Positions 23,468 through 32,266 of a stretch of 40,949 bases of DNA are shown piece after piece. Positions within the stretch are counted from its first letter, which is position 1. Each line of letters opens with the position of its first letter. Source of the stretch: Sphaerisporangium rufum (GTDB taxonomy: Bacteria; Actinomycetota; Actinomycetes; Streptosporangiales; Streptosporangiaceae). Under the pieces are notes generated by a model, which was given only the letters and a program-made list of their open reading frames with translations, made no database searches and was not told the DNA's origin. The DNA lies in NCBI RefSeq assembly GCF_016863395.1, contig NZ_BOOU01000009.1, positions 1 to 40,949 on the forward strand, read 5' to 3'. Position numbers and translations under genes: made by a program.

Positions 23468-23502
23468 CGGGCCCAGCGCACCATACCGGTGCGCTGGGCC
23501 CG
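23468..23502 (-). terminator. 15-base perfect hairpin between rplQ and truA
   Basis: CGGGCCCAGCGCACC pairs perfectly with GGTGCGCTGGGCCCG around ATACC. It starts 23 bases after the rplQ stop. It may end the alpha operon, fully or in part, before truA. There is no U-tract. Confidence 0.7.
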
Positions 23503-23525
23503 TACTCGCTCGGCCGACGCTTCGA

Positions 23526-24083
23526 TCAGGCGTCGTCCTTCTTCGCCTCGTCCTTCTTCGCCGCGTCCTGCGGAGCCGCGTCCTGCGGAGTCTCGTCCTG
23601 CGCGGTCTCGCCGGCAGGGGCGTCCTCGGCGCGGGCGTCGTTCTCCGGAAGCTCCACGACCTCCTCGGCCGGCTTGGCGGCCGGCTGCTGGGCGGATGTG
23701 GCGCGGGTGGTCGTCACCGCGTTCAGCGGCTCCGTCACCAGCTCGATCATCGCCATCGGAGCGTTGTCGCCCTTGCGCGGGCCGAGCTTGGTGATACGGG
23801 TGTAGCCACCGGGACGCGTCGCGAACGTCGGCGCGATCTCGGTGAACAGGTGGTGCACGACGCCCTTGTCCTTCACCACGGTCAGGACCTGGCGGCGGTT
23901 GTGGATGTCGCCCCGCTTGGCCTTGGTGATCAGACGCTCGGCGAGCGGCCGGAGACGCTTGGCCTTGGTCTCGGTGGTCCGGATGCGGCCGTGCTGGAAC
24001 AGCTGCGTGGCGAGGTTCGCCAGGATCAGTCGCTCGTGGGCCGGGCTGCCGCCGAGACGCGCGCCCTTGGCAGGCTTGGGCAT
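23526..24083 (-). CDS. rplQ: 50S ribosomal protein L17
   Basis: 185 residues. The L17 core (about 1-125) runs from the [20 protein letters not shown] start through [19 protein letters not shown] to MAMIELV. A C-terminal tail of ~60 residues follows, rich in Ala, Glu, Asp and Lys, with QDAA/KKDE repeats; such tails are frequent in actinobacterial L17 and probably disordered at the ribosome surface near the exit tunnel. It is the last ribosomal gene of the alpha operon, separated from rpoA by 110 bases containing a hairpin. Confidence 0.97.
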   Translation of the reverse strand: MPKPAKGARLGGSPAHERLILANLATQLFQHGRIRTTETKAKRLRPLAERLITKAKRGDIHNRRQVLTVVKDKGVVHHLFTEIAPTFATRPGGYTRITKLGPRKGDNAPMAMIELVTEPLNAVTTTRATSAQQPAAKPAEEVVELPENDARAEDAPAGETAQDETPQDAAPQDAAKKDEAKKDDA

Positions 24084-24139
24084 GGTCCTACTCCTTTGGG
24101 ATCACCCGCCCCGGCCGTGTCAGGTACCGGGGTCGGGCC

Positions 24140-24163
24140 GGGCGCCCCGAGTCGGGGGCGCCC
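24140..24163 (-). other. Hairpin in rpoA-rplQ gap
   Basis: GGGCGCCCC and GGGGCGCCC form a 9-base stem with a 6-base loop, between the rpoA stop and the rplQ start. It may be an attenuator or an RNA stabiliser that sets rpoA against rplQ output. Confidence 0.55.
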
Positions 24164-24193
24164 GTCGTCAGATGTGCGATGCGGCCGGAGCCG

Positions 24194-25210
24194 TCAGTAC
24201 TGCTCGGTCTCGACGTAACGCGCGTCGTCGTCGTCGTAGTCGCCGCCGGCGACGGCCGTCGGGTCGAATCCGGGCGGGGAGTCCTTGAGCGACAGGGTCA
24301 TCTCGTGCAGCTTCTGCTTGACCTCCTCGATGGACTTCGCACCGAAGTTGCGAATGTCCAGCAGGTCCTGCTCGCTGCGCGCGACCAGCTCGCCCACGGT
24401 GTGGATGCCCTCGCGCTTGAGGCAGTTGTAGGAGCGGACCGTGAGGTTCAGCTCCTCGATCGGCAGCGCCAGGTCGGCGGCCAGCGCGGCGTCCGTCGGG
24501 GACGGCCCGATGTCGATGCCCTCGGCCTCGACGTTCAGCTCGCGCGCCAGGCCGAACAGCTCCACCAGGGTCTTACCGGCCGAGGCCACCGCGTCCCGCG
24601 GCTTCATGGACGGCTTGGTCTCGACGTCCAGGATCAGCCGGTCGAAGTCGGTGCGCTGCTCGACACGGGTCGCCTCGACCTTGTAGGTGACCTTGAGGAC
24701 CGGCGAGTAGATCGAGTCGACCGGCACCCGGCCGATCTCCTGGCCGGGCTGCTTGTTCTGCGCGGCGGAGACGTAGCCGCGGCCGCGCTCGACGGTCAGC
24801 TCCATCTCCAGCTTGGCCTTGCCGTTCAGCGTGGCGATGTGCAGGTCGGGGTTGTGCACCTCGACCCCGGCCGGCGGCGCGATGTCGGCCGCGGTGACCT
24901 CGCCCGGGCCCTGCTTGCGCAGGTACATCACGACCGGCTCGTCGTGCTCGGAGGAGACGACCAGCGCCTTGAGGTTGAGGATGATGTCGGTGACGTCTTC
25001 CTTGACCCCGGGCACGGTCGAGAACTCGTGCAGCACGCCCTCGATGCGGATGCTGGTGACCGCCGCCCCCGGGATGGAGGACAGCAGCGTGCGCCGCAGC
25101 GAGTTGCCGATGGTGTAACCGAATCCGGGCTCCAGCGGCTCGATGACGAACCGGGACCGGGTCTCCTCGATCGATTCCTCGACGAGGGACGGGCGCTGTG
25201 CGATCAGCAT
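24194..25210 (-). CDS. rpoA: RNA polymerase alpha subunit
   Basis: 338 residues. The N-terminal assembly domain has [25 protein letters not shown] and the [20 protein letters not shown] loop. A linker at about 230-250 leads to the C-terminal domain, with [20 protein letters not shown] (the surface that contacts UP elements and activators) and a helix-hairpin-helix [16 protein letters not shown]. It ends in an acidic tail with DYDDDD, common in actinobacteria. All expected parts are intact. It lies in the rpsD-rpoA-rplQ segment of the alpha operon, 122 bases after rpsD. Confidence 0.98.
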   Translation of the reverse strand: MLIAQRPSLVEESIEETRSRFVIEPLEPGFGYTIGNSLRRTLLSSIPGAAVTSIRIEGVLHEFSTVPGVKEDVTDIILNLKALVVSSEHDEPVVMYLRKQGPGEVTAADIAPPAGVEVHNPDLHIATLNGKAKLEMELTVERGRGYVSAAQNKQPGQEIGRVPVDSIYSPVLKVTYKVEATRVEQRTDFDRLILDVETKPSMKPRDAVASAGKTLVELFGLARELNVEAEGIDIGPSPTDAALAADLALPIEELNLTVRSYNCLKREGIHTVGELVARSEQDLLDIRNFGAKSIEEVKQKLHEMTLSLKDSPPGFDPTAVAGGDYDDDDARYVETEQY

Positions 25211-25332
25211 GTGGGTTCTCCCCTGGGTTCCGCGGGGCCCGCTATTTGACCACCGCGATCATTCATTTCACCGCCGGTGCCGTACGACCCCTGACGAGGC
25301 GGTACGGCATCCAGCGTACGTCCGGCGAGCTC

Positions 25333-25959
25333 TTACTTGGAGTAGAGCTCGACGATCAGCTGCTCCTGCACCTGGGTGTCGATCTGCTGCCGGACCGGCA
25401 GCTGGTGCACCAGGACGCGGAGCTTGTCCGGGACGACGCCCAGCCAGGCCGGGACGGTCCGGTCGCCGAAGGCGGCCCGGGCCACCTCGTACGGCATCAG
25501 GTTGCGGGACTTCTCCCGCACCTCGACGATGTCGTGCTCGCGGACGCGGTACGACGGGATGTCGACCTTCTTGCCGTTCACCAGGAAGTGGCCGTGGCGC
25601 ACCTGCTGGCGGGCGGCGTCGCGCGAGGTCGCCAGACCCGCGCGGTAGACGACGTTGTCCAGGCGGCTCTCCAGGATCTGCAGGAGGTTCTCGCCGGTCT
25701 TGCCGGCACGCCTGTTGGCTTCCTCGTAGTAGTTGTGGAACTGCTTCTCGAGGATGCCGTAGATGCGGCGGGTCTTCTGCTTCTCGCGGAGCTGGAGCTG
25801 GTACTCCGACTCCTTCGGCCGGCCGCGGCCGTGCTCACCCGGCGGGTAAGGACGGATCTCGATGGGGCACTTCGGGGAATCACACTTGGCGCCCTTGAGG
25901 AAGAGCTTGGTCTTCTCGCGGCGGCAGAGCTTGCAGTCCGCTCCGGTGTAACGAGCCAT
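25333..25959 (-). CDS. rpsD: 30S ribosomal protein S4 (zinc form)
   Basis: 208 residues. S4 binds 16S rRNA early and in many bacteria represses its own operon. Cys9, Cys12, Cys26 and Cys31 form a zinc site (the C+ type). [10 protein letters not shown], the S4 RNA-binding domain ([34 protein letters not shown]) and the usual end QLIVELYSK are all present. It lies 20 bases after rpsK. As the first gene whose product could feed back on rpoA, it is a candidate regulator of this segment. Confidence 0.97.
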   Translation of the reverse strand: MARYTGADCKLCRREKTKLFLKGAKCDSPKCPIEIRPYPPGEHGRGRPKESEYQLQLREKQKTRRIYGILEKQFHNYYEEANRRAGKTGENLLQILESRLDNVVYRAGLATSRDAARQQVRHGHFLVNGKKVDIPSYRVREHDIVEVREKSRNLMPYEVARAAFGDRTVPAWLGVVPDKLRVLVHQLPVRQQIDTQVQEQLIVELYSK

Positions 25960-25979
25960 TTCTCTCTATCTCCTGGGCC

Positions 25980-26384
25980 TCAGACGCGGCGGCGCTTGGG
26001 CGGACGGCAACCGTTGTGGGGAACCGGGGTCACATCCTGGATGGACCCCACCTCCAGGCCGGTGGCCTGCAGCGACCGGATGGCGGTCTCGCGGCCGGAC
26101 CCGGGGCCCTTGACGAAGACGTCGACCTTGCGCATGCCGTGCTCCATGGCGCGGCGGGCGGCGTTCTCGGCGGCCATCTGGGCGGCGAAGGGCGTGGACT
26201 TGCGGGAACCCTTGAACCCGACGTGGCCCGCGCTGGCCCAGGAGATCACGTTCCCGGTCGGGTCGGTGATCGAAACGATCGTGTTGTTGAACGTGCTCTT
26301 GATGTGGGCGTGCCCGTGAGCGACGTTCTTCTTCTCCTTGCGGCGCACCTTCTTCGGTGCACCCTGGCGGCTCTTCGGAGGCAT
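25980..26384 (-). CDS. rpsK: 30S ribosomal protein S11
   Basis: 134 residues, normal for S11. It has a basic start ([20 protein letters not shown]), then [54 protein letters not shown] and the end [14 protein letters not shown]11 sits on the platform near the mRNA exit. It follows rpsM by 87 bases and precedes rpsD, in the standard alpha-operon order. Confidence 0.98.
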   Translation of the reverse strand: MPPKSRQGAPKKVRRKEKKNVAHGHAHIKSTFNNTIVSITDPTGNVISWASAGHVGFKGSRKSTPFAAQMAAENAARRAMEHGMRKVDVFVKGPGSGRETAIRSLQATGLEVGSIQDVTPVPHNGCRPPKRRRV

Positions 26385-26471
26385 GTAGCGCTATCTCCTG
26401 AGGTGGTCGGTCCTGCTGCGTGGACGGGGGCGCGGCCCGGGGACGAGCCCCGCCCGTCGCCCCGTCGCGGA

Positions 26472-26852
26472 CTACTTCTTGCCGGGCTTCTTCTTGCCGG
26501 CCACGGTCTTCTTCTTGCCCTTGCGGGTCCGCGCGTTGGTCTGCGTGCGCTGACCGTGCACGGGAAGGCCGCGGCGGTGTCGGATGCCCTGATAGCAGCC
26601 GATCTCGATCTTGCGGCGGATGTCGGCCTGAACTTCGCGGCGAAGGTCACCTTCGATCTTGAAGGTGGCCTCGATGTAGTCACGCAGCGGCACGAGCTCG
26701 GTGTCGCTCAGCTGGTGGACCCGAAGGTCACCGCTGACGCCCGTGGCCTGCAGGATCTCCTGGGCGCGGCTGCGGCCGATTCCGTAGATGTAAGTGAGAG
26801 CGATCTCCAGCCGCTTGTCGCGGGGGAGGTCGACGCCGACCAGGCGAGCCAT
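26472..26852 (-). CDS. rpsM: 30S ribosomal protein S13
   Basis: 126 residues from ATG 26852, giving [21 protein letters not shown] second ATG nine bases further up (26861) overlaps the AAGGAG ribosome site too closely, so the downstream ATG is chosen. The helix-two-turn-helix [34 protein letters not shown] and the very basic tail are present. S13 contacts the head of the 30S subunit, P-site tRNA and the 50S. The gap to rpmJ is 206 bases and holds a hairpin. Confidence 0.97.
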   Translation of the reverse strand: MARLVGVDLPRDKRLEIALTYIYGIGRSRAQEILQATGVSGDLRVHQLSDTELVPLRDYIEATFKIEGDLRREVQADIRRKIEIGCYQGIRHRRGLPVHGQRTQTNARTRKGKKKTVAGKKKPGKK

Positions 26853-26945
26853 GGCGGGCATTCTCCTTCGTTGTGGCGGAGGTCCTACGCGTCACCACCC
26901 CTCCCCATGCCCGGGGTGAGGGCCCCGGCCTCCGACCGGGGGTCT

Positions 26946-26980
26946 CCCGCGTGGTGCGGCGCGTACGCCGCCTGCGCGGG
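26946..26980 (-). other. Hairpin in rpmJ-rpsM gap
   Basis: Outer stem CCCGCG/CGCGGG and inner stem GCGGCG/CGCCGC around CGTA, with a small internal loop. It lies in the 206-base gap upstream of rpsM, possibly an attenuator or leader structure. Confidence 0.45.
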
Positions 26981-27058
26981 TGTGATGCGTGATTCAGTTT
27001 CGTTCCGGCGCTTCGGCCCGGTACCGAGAACGGCCCGGCGCCCGCGTCCCGGACGCGA

Positions 27059-27172
27059 TCAGCCCTGGCGCTGCTTGTGGCGCAGGTTGTCGCAGATCAC
27101 CATGACGCGACCGTGCCGGCGGATCACCTTGCACTTGTCGCAGATCTTCTTGACGCTCGGCTTGACCTTCAT
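27059..27172 (-). CDS. rpmJ: 50S ribosomal protein L36
   Basis: 37 residues, the exact usual length. It begins [20 protein letters not shown] and ends NLRHKQRQG. The zinc ligands CxxC (Cys11, Cys14), the later Cys27 and His32 are all present, so this is the zinc-binding C+ form rather than the cysteine-free form made under zinc limitation. It follows infA by 106 bases, the standard infA-rpmJ-rpsM order. Confidence 0.97.
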   Translation of the reverse strand: MKVKPSVKKICDKCKVIRRHGRVMVICDNLRHKQRQG

Positions 27173-27278
27173 AGTCCCTGTCGTTCCTCAGACGGCCGCC
27201 CGCCGGCGCTGCCCGTTGGGACGCGCCGTGCGGCATGCCGCATGTCCGGACTGTCCCCTCGCGCTGCCGGAGAGAGGC

Positions 27279-27500
27279 TTACTTGTATCGGTAGACGATC
27301 CGCCCACGACTGAGGTCGTAGGGGCTCAGCTCCACGACCACCCGGTCGTCGGGCAGGATCCGGATGTAGTGCATCCGCATCCGTCCGCTGATGTGGGCCA
27401 GGACCTTATGGCCGTTGTCGAGCTGCACCCGGAACATTGCGTTCGGCAGCGACTCGACCACAGTGCCCTCGATCTCGATGGCGCCGTCCTTCTTGGCCAT
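27279..27500 (-). CDS. infA: Translation initiation factor IF-1
   Basis: 73 residues of a single S1-like OB fold: [37 protein letters not shown], the [14 protein letters not shown] strand and the end [10 protein letters not shown]-1 blocks the A site during initiation with IF-2 and IF-3. It heads the alpha-operon transcript here; a good promoter lies about 130 bases upstream, with a small perfect hairpin in the leader. Confidence 0.98.
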   Translation of the reverse strand: MAKKDGAIEIEGTVVESLPNAMFRVQLDNGHKVLAHISGRMRMHYIRILPDDRVVVELSPYDLSRGRIVYRYK

Positions 27501-27576
27501 GTCCCTCGCGTTTCACTGATCGGTCGTCTGAGGTTTCGGCACACTACGCAGCCGCGACCTGGAGCGCGCCAGAGAG

Positions 27577-27593
27577 GGCGATCTTGGATCGCC
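27577..27593 (-). other. Small perfect hairpin in infA leader
   Basis: GGCGATC-CAA-GATCGCC on the minus strand, a 7-base stem with a 3-base loop, between the infA promoter and start codon. Confidence 0.5.
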
Positions 27594-27626
27594 GACGCGC
27601 GATTGGTCATAGTGAGCCGACAAAGG

Positions 27627-27656
27627 AGTGTACGACAACCGGCGGAGAATTGCGAA
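27627..27656 (-). promoter_or_regulatory. Promoter of infA-rpmJ-rpsM-rpsK-rpsD-rpoA-rplQ
   Basis: On the minus strand, TTCGCA (27656-27651), an 18-base spacer and TACACT (27632-27627). The -10 is close to consensus. Initiation near 27620 gives a leader of about 120 bases. The area is locally AT-rich. Confidence 0.6.
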
Positions 27657-27944
27657 ACGCCTGGCGCTTGTCCGGACACAACCGACCACCACGATACCTC
27701 AGCACGGGTTCCGGTGGCAGGGGGTCGGGGACGCGCCCGCCCCGGTGCGCGGCTCCGCCGACGCCGGCCCGGAGCAGGCGCGTGACCATGGGTTCGGGTG
27801 TGGCTCCGCCGCTCGCGGCGGATGCGGCCGCCGAGGCCCGCCGCACGGGCGCGCCGGCCGCCGCTGTCCGATAAAGATCACTTACCCGGCCACCCGCCAG
27901 GAAAGAGTCGTGAGCGGTAAAAGCTGGGTCCGATGCCGGTTACC
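27657..27944. other. Gene-free stretch upstream of infA promoter
   Basis: Part of the 511-base gap between infA and the secreted-protein gene. The open frames across it are compositionally shadows, with no family resemblance and no ribosome site. Apart from the infA promoter on its left and a terminator on its right I see nothing in it. Confidence 0.6.
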
Positions 27945-27986
27945 GGGAGATGAGCGGGCGTTCGGTGGAACGCCCGCTCATCTCCC
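27945..27986 (-). terminator. 19-base perfect terminator hairpin after secreted-protein gene
   Basis: GGGAGATGAGCGGGCGTTC pairs perfectly with GAACGCCCGCTCATCTCCC around GGTG. It lies 25 bases past the stop of the small secreted protein (minus strand) and before the infA promoter, separating the two units. It is the longest perfect stem in the window. Confidence 0.8.
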
Positions 27987-28011
27987 CCGGAGTCCGCCGG
28001 ACCGGACCGGC

Positions 28012-28506
28012 TCAGAACCGGCCGTACCGGTGCCAGCCGCTCCAGTCGTAGTCGCGCGTGGTGCCCTCGCCCACCCGGAAGCGGAAGCCGTCGATGCGCC
28101 GGTCGCGGGGGAAGGCCACGTGCCGGCCGAGGTGCCCGAAGGTGCGGTACCGGGCGAAGGCGTGCCAGCCACGGTTGTCGTGGTAGTAGACGTCGAACCA
28201 GCTGTACTGCCGGTCGCGGTCCCGGTCGAACAGGTCGAAGTCGAGGTGGTAGCGGCCGCCCTTGAACGACCACGACCCGGTGGCGTACGAGCGGTGGCCG
28301 CGGTTCTCCCCCCGGCCGAAGCCGGAGAAGAACGGCCCGAAGCGGTGCACCTTCCCCGCCGAGACCGACGTGGCGGACGTGGCGGACGAGGTGGGCGTGG
28401 CGGCCGCGGCATCGGCCGAGGCGGCCGCGGGCACCACGGTCAGCGCGGCCGCCGCCAGCGAACCGGCGAGCGCGGCACCGGCGAGCAGATCACGGATCTT
28501 TGGCAC
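28012..28506 (-). CDS. Small secreted protein, function unknown
   Basis: 164 residues from GTG 28506, which follows an excellent AGGAGGAAG ribosome site; the frame is open further up but without such a site. A Sec signal peptide is clear: basic MPKIRD, then a hydrophobic stretch to LTVVPAAASADA, cut probably after ASA. The mature part has a Ser/Thr/Ala spacer, then ~110 residues rich in Arg, Asp, Gly and aromatics (YHLDFDLFDRDRDRQYSWFD and repeated GW/RY/RF), suggesting a beta-rich exported domain. It has no cysteines. I do not recognise a family. It sits alone between DUF1707 and infA with its own strong terminator. Confidence 0.75.
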   Translation of the reverse strand: MPKIRDLLAGAALAGSLAAAALTVVPAAASADAAAATPTSSATSATSVSAGKVHRFGPFFSGFGRGENRGHRSYATGSWSFKGGRYHLDFDLFDRDRDRQYSWFDVYYHDNRGWHAFARYRTFGHLGRHVAFPRDRRIDGFRFRVGEGTTRDYDWSGWHRYGRF

Positions 28507-28697
28507 TTTCTTCCTCCTGTGAGCGAGCGCCCCCGGATGGGACGGCTTCCGGCCGGCCCGAGCCACCAGGCTCGTCTCCGGACAGCGCTCACGTTAGGAA
28601 GGATCGGCGCCACGCTCCGCGCACGAATGCCCAAGGTGCAATTCACCACACAACGGGGAACGGCCCGCCGATCAGCCGCGGACCGCTCCTCACCGGG

Positions 28698-29120
28698 TCA
28701 GCGGCCCCGGCCCTCACCCTTCTTGCCCGCGGCGCCGGCGACGGTGGCGACCAGCAGGATGGCGCCCCAGGGCCCGGCCACCCACATGGGCCAGAAATAT
28801 CCTCCGGCGTCGGTCATCAACCAGATCGTGGTGCAGACCGCCACCACGACCGCCCAAGCCGTCCAGGCCTCCCGGACGTCACCGCGCTTGGACCGCTTCA
28901 CCGGGGCCGGCTGCGCCGCGCGCATCGCGTTGAGATCGATGTCGGGGAGATCCGCGGTGAGCTTCTGCAGATCGCCCATCGTGCGCCCCTGGTACGCCAG
29001 CTCCAGGCGCTCGTGGAACTCCTCCATCGTGAGCCTGCCCTGCGCGCAGTGCTCGCGCAGCGCCGCCGCGACCTTGTCCCGGTCGCCGTCGGAGGCCCGC
29101 ATCTCCGGTGTCGCCGCCAT
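28698..29120 (-). CDS. DUF1707 (SHOCT-like) membrane protein
   Basis: 140 residues. The N-terminal ~55 residues are a DUF1707 domain: MRASDGDRDKVAAALREHCA, GRLTMEEFHERLELAYQGRT, LQKLTADLPD. A basic linker with KRSKRGD precedes two membrane segments (AWAVVVAVCTTIWLM and GPWGAILLVATVAG) and a basic end. Actinobacteria carry many such proteins; the domain is thought to be a small interaction module but its role is unsettled. It lies 51 bases after map and may be co-transcribed with it. Confidence 0.87.
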   Translation of the reverse strand: MAATPEMRASDGDRDKVAAALREHCAQGRLTMEEFHERLELAYQGRTMGDLQKLTADLPDIDLNAMRAAQPAPVKRSKRGDVREAWTAWAVVVAVCTTIWLMTDAGGYFWPMWVAGPWGAILLVATVAGAAGKKGEGRGR

Positions 29121-29171
29121 CGTTTCCTCAACTCCCGCGCTCGTGCCGGAGCCCGCTGCCGGGACCGGGGG

Positions 29172-30011
29172 TCACCCGGCCCCTTCCCCGGCGACGCCTG
29201 GGCCCTCCAGCAGCTCGCCGAGCCTTGCCCGCCCGCCGTCCAGCGCGGTGAGCACCCAAGGTCCATTATCGGTCACCGCGACGCTGTGTTCGAAGTGCGC
29301 GGAGACCTTCCCGTCCTGCGTCACCACGGTCCAGTCGTCGGCCAGCACCTTGGTGCGGTCGGTCCCCAGGTTCACCATGGGCTCGACGGCGAAGCACATA
29401 CCGGTCTCGAACCGGGGGCCGCGGCCGGGCCGGCCGTGGTTCGCCACCCAGGGGTCCATGTGCATCTCGGTGCCGATCCCATGGCCGCCGTACTCCTGCG
29501 GGATGCCGTACCGGCCCTGAGAGCGCACGTAGCGCTCGACCTCGTACCCGATGTCGGACAGGTGGCGGCCGACGGTCAGCGCGGCGATGCCGCGCCACAT
29601 GGCCTCCTCGGTGACCCGCATCAGCTCGGTGAGCGCCGGCTCGACCTCGCCCACCGGCACGGTGATCGCCGAGTCGCCGTGCCATCCGTCCAGGATGGCG
29701 CCGCAGTCGATGGAGATGATGTCACCGTCCTGGAGCGGCCGCCGGTCGGTCGGGATCCCGTGCACGACCTCGTGGTTGACCGAGGCGCAGATCGTCGCCG
29801 GGAAGCCCTGGTAACCCTTGAACGAGGGGACGGCGCCCTCGTCGCGGATGGCCTTCTCGGCGATGGCGTCCAGGTCGAGCGGGGTCATCCCGGGCCGCAC
29901 GGAACGGCGCAGCAGGTCGAGCGTGCGGCCGACGACCAGGCCGGCGGCTCGCATCTTCTCCAGCTGCTCCGGTGTCTTGAGCTGGATTCCGTGCTTGTTC
30001 CTCTTGAACAC
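29172..30011 (-). CDS. map: Methionine aminopeptidase type I
   Basis: 279 residues from GTG 30011, with an 8-12 residue lead before IQLKTPEQLEKMRAAGLVV. All metal and catalytic residues are visible: His84 in EVVHGIP, Asp102 in SIDCGA, Asp113 in HGDSA, His177 in YGGHGIGTEMH, Glu210 in AVEPM and Glu241 in FEHSVAV. It removes the initiator Met from nascent chains. It follows adk by 129 bases in the secY-adk-map order of actinomycetes. The ribosome site lies in a small CACCCC/GGGGTG palindrome that could partly mask it. Confidence 0.95.
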   Translation of the reverse strand: MFKRNKHGIQLKTPEQLEKMRAAGLVVGRTLDLLRRSVRPGMTPLDLDAIAEKAIRDEGAVPSFKGYQGFPATICASVNHEVVHGIPTDRRPLQDGDIISIDCGAILDGWHGDSAITVPVGEVEPALTELMRVTEEAMWRGIAALTVGRHLSDIGYEVERYVRSQGRYGIPQEYGGHGIGTEMHMDPWVANHGRPGRGPRFETGMCFAVEPMVNLGTDRTKVLADDWTVVTQDGKVSAHFEHSVAVTDNGPWVLTALDGGRARLGELLEGPGVAGEGAG

Positions 30012-30140
30012 TTGGTGGCACCCCCTGGGGTGAATCAACGGACGGCCCGACAGCGCAATTCCCTGATTGTCCCCCAAATACGCCGAACGCCACTCCTGGG
30101 ACTTTGCTCCAGAAGTGGCGCTCAACTCATGAAGATCGAC

Positions 30141-30794
30141 TCAGTCGGCGAACCGCCGCAACTCGGCCATCGCCCGCTGGGTGATCTCCTCGACCGGGCC
30201 GGTCGCGTCCACCCCGCGCAGGATGCCCTCATCGGCGTAGAACGAGACCAGCGGCGCGGTCTGCTCCTGGTAGACCTCCAACCGGTGCCGGATGGTCTCC
30301 TCCCGATCGTCGTCCCGCTGGAACAGCTCGCCGCCGCAGGCGTCGCAGACGCCCTCCTTGGTCGACGGGTCGAAGACCATGTGCCAGACCTTCCCGCAGG
30401 ACCGGCAGGTGCGCCGGCCGGCCAGCCGGCGCACGACCTCCTCGTCGTCGACGACGAGCTCCAGCACGATGTCCAGCGAGGTGCCGAACTCGGCCAGCAT
30501 CTTGTTCAGGATCTGCGCCTGCGGGACGTTGCGCGGGAAACCGTCGAGCAGGAACCCCTCCTGCGCGTCGGCCTCGGACAGACGGTCGCGGACCATGGCG
30601 ATGGTCACCTCGTCGGGCACGAGGTCACCACGGTCCATGTACTCCTTGGCAAGCTTGCCGAGTTCCGTGCCGCCCGACACGTTGGCACGGAAGATGTCAC
30701 CTGTCGAGATCTTCGGGATGGACAGGTTCGATGCGATGAACTGGGCCTGTGTCCCCTTGCCCGCTCCGGGGGGCCCGACCAGGACGACGCGCAC
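30141..30794 (-). CDS. adk: Adenylate kinase
   Basis: 217 residues, long-lid form. The P-loop GPPGAGKGT is at 7-15, then [11 protein letters not shown], the AMP-binding [13 protein letters not shown], and a lid with Cys130, Cys133, Cys150 and Cys153 that should bind zinc. It converts AMP + ATP to 2 ADP. Its GTG overlaps the secY stop by one base (TAGTG), so the two are translationally coupled, as is usual in this operon. The zinc-lid form occurs in Gram-positive bacteria; E. coli Adk lacks the cysteines. Confidence 0.97.
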   Translation of the reverse strand: MRVVLVGPPGAGKGTQAQFIASNLSIPKISTGDIFRANVSGGTELGKLAKEYMDRGDLVPDEVTIAMVRDRLSEADAQEGFLLDGFPRNVPQAQILNKMLAEFGTSLDIVLELVVDDEEVVRRLAGRRTCRSCGKVWHMVFDPSTKEGVCDACGGELFQRDDDREETIRHRLEVYQEQTAPLVSFYADEGILRGVDATGPVEEITQRAMAELRRFAD

Positions 30795-32101
30795 TACTTG
30801 AGGAAGCCCTCGTAGTTCCGCTGCTGCAGCTGGCTCTCGATCTGCTTCACGGTGTCCAGCCCAACACCGACCATGATGAGAATGCTCGTGCCTCCGAACG
30901 GGAAGTTCTGGCTCGCTCCGGCCACCGCCAGCGCGATGATCGGCACCATGGAGATCAGGCCCAGGTAGAGCGATCCGGGGGCGGTCAGCCTCGTGAGCAC
31001 GTAGTTGAGATATTCGGCCGTCGGTCGTCCCGGACGGATGCCCGGGATGAATCCACCGTACTTCTTCATGTTGTCGGCGACTTCAACGGGGTTGAAGGTG
31101 ATGGACACGTAGAAGTAGGTGAAGAAGATGATCAGCACGAAGAACGTGATCATGTATGTCGGGTGGTCACCGGTGACCAGGTTCCGCGACAGCCACTGCA
31201 CGACCGGGCCCGGGTCCTCCTTGTTGCTGAACAGCGACACGACCAGCTGCGGAATGTAGAGCAGCGAGGAGGCGAAGATGACCGGGATGATGCCCGCCTG
31301 GTTGACCTTCAGCGGGATGTAGGTCGAGGTGCCGCCGTACATGCGCCGGCCCACCATGCGCTTGGCGTACTGCACCGGGATGCGGCGCTGGGCCTGTTCG
31401 ACGAAGACCACCGCCGCGATCATGAACACACCGACCACCATCACCACGAAGAAGGTGAAGGCGTTCTGCCGGTAGATGTTCAACAGCTCGGACGGGAAGT
31501 AGGCCACGACCTGGGTGAAGATCAGGATCGACATGCCGTTGCCGACGCCGCGGTCGGTGATGAGCTCACCGAGCCACATGATCACCGAGGTGCCGGCGGT
31601 CATCGTGATCACCATCGTGACGATCGTGAAGACGTCGTTGTTGATCAACACCGGCTGGCGGCAGTTCGGGAAGAGCTGGCCGGTGCGGGCGAGCGCCACG
31701 AAGGCGGTCGACTGCAGCACGGCGAGGCCGATCGTCAGGTACCGCGTGTACTGCGTGATCTTGGCGGTGCCGGACTGGCCCTCCTTCTTCAGGGCCTCCA
31801 GGCGCGGGATCACCACGGTGAGCAACTGCAGGATGATGCTCGCGGTGATGTACGGCATGATGCCGAGCGCGAAGACTGAAAGTTTCAGCAGGGCGCCACC
31901 GCTGAACAGCTGCACCATGCCGTAGATGTTGGCGGAGTCGCTCGCCTGCGCCTCTTTCAGACACTGCTGCACATTGATGGTGTTGACCCCGGGGGTGGGC
32001 AGCACCGATCCGAGCCGGAACAGCGTGATGATCCCCAGCGTGAACAGCAGTTTCTTGCGCAGGTCGGGCGTACGGAACGCCCGGGTAACAGCGGTCAGCA
32101 C
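30794..32101 (-). CDS. secY: Protein translocase subunit SecY
   Basis: 435 residues with ten membrane segments. Recognisable are the N-terminal [20 protein letters not shown], the plug region after it, [18 protein letters not shown] (segment 2), RTGQLFP and [11 protein letters not shown], the cytoplasmic loop [11 protein letters not shown], and [16 protein letters not shown] before the final segments. It forms the SecYEG channel. GTG 32101 follows a GGAGGG site. The 165-base gap to rplO carries two hairpins and a TAGAGT box, so secY-adk may be partly uncoupled from the spc ribosomal genes. Confidence 0.97.
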   Translation of the reverse strand: MLTAVTRAFRTPDLRKKLLFTLGIITLFRLGSVLPTPGVNTINVQQCLKEAQASDSANIYGMVQLFSGGALLKLSVFALGIMPYITASIILQLLTVVIPRLEALKKEGQSGTAKITQYTRYLTIGLAVLQSTAFVALARTGQLFPNCRQPVLINNDVFTIVTMVITMTAGTSVIMWLGELITDRGVGNGMSILIFTQVVAYFPSELLNIYRQNAFTFFVVMVVGVFMIAAVVFVEQAQRRIPVQYAKRMVGRRMYGGTSTYIPLKVNQAGIIPVIFASSLLYIPQLVVSLFSNKEDPGPVVQWLSRNLVTGDHPTYMITFFVLIIFFTYFYVSITFNPVEVADNMKKYGGFIPGIRPGRPTAEYLNYVLTRLTAPGSLYLGLISMVPIIALAVAGASQNFPFGGTSILIMVGVGLDTVKQIESQLQQRNYEGFLK

Positions 32102-32183
32102 GGTCCCTCCTGCGCGCCTGAAAGGCGGTGTCGGTCAGCGAAGGTCTGAGAGTGATCCATCGGCGCATCTCTGTGAACGAGCC

Positions 32184-32203
32184 CTGGACAGCCTTCTGTC
32201 CAG
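32184..32203 (-). other. Perfect 8-base hairpin upstream of secY
   Basis: CTGGACAG-CCTT-CTGTCCAG lies in the rplO-secY gap, between the rplO-proximal hairpin and the secY start. A TAGAGT sequence (minus, 32212-32207) lies just upstream, so the hairpin could be at the 5' end of a secY transcript. Confidence 0.55.
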
Positions 32204-32222
32204 CGCACTCTAACGCACTACG

Positions 32223-32253
32223 GGCGCGGAGGCTCCATGTGAGCCCCCGCGCC
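32223..32253 (-). terminator. Terminator or attenuator after rplO
   Basis: GGCGCGG-A-GGCTC pairs with GAGCC-C-CCGCGCC, a 12-pair stem with one A-C mismatch and a CATGT loop. It begins 14 bases past the rplO stop, before secY. Confidence 0.65.
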
Positions 32254-32266
32254 TCGTATTGCCTGC

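Noticed and set aside
25278-25309. TGCCGTAC...GTACGGCA inverted repeat between rpsD and rpoA
   Set aside because: Only 8 pairs with a 16-base loop; too weak to call a terminator or regulatory hairpin.
27628-30815. Long plus-strand frames across infA upstream region, map and adk
   Set aside because: Shadow composition; map and adk are complete on the minus strand with all active-site residues.
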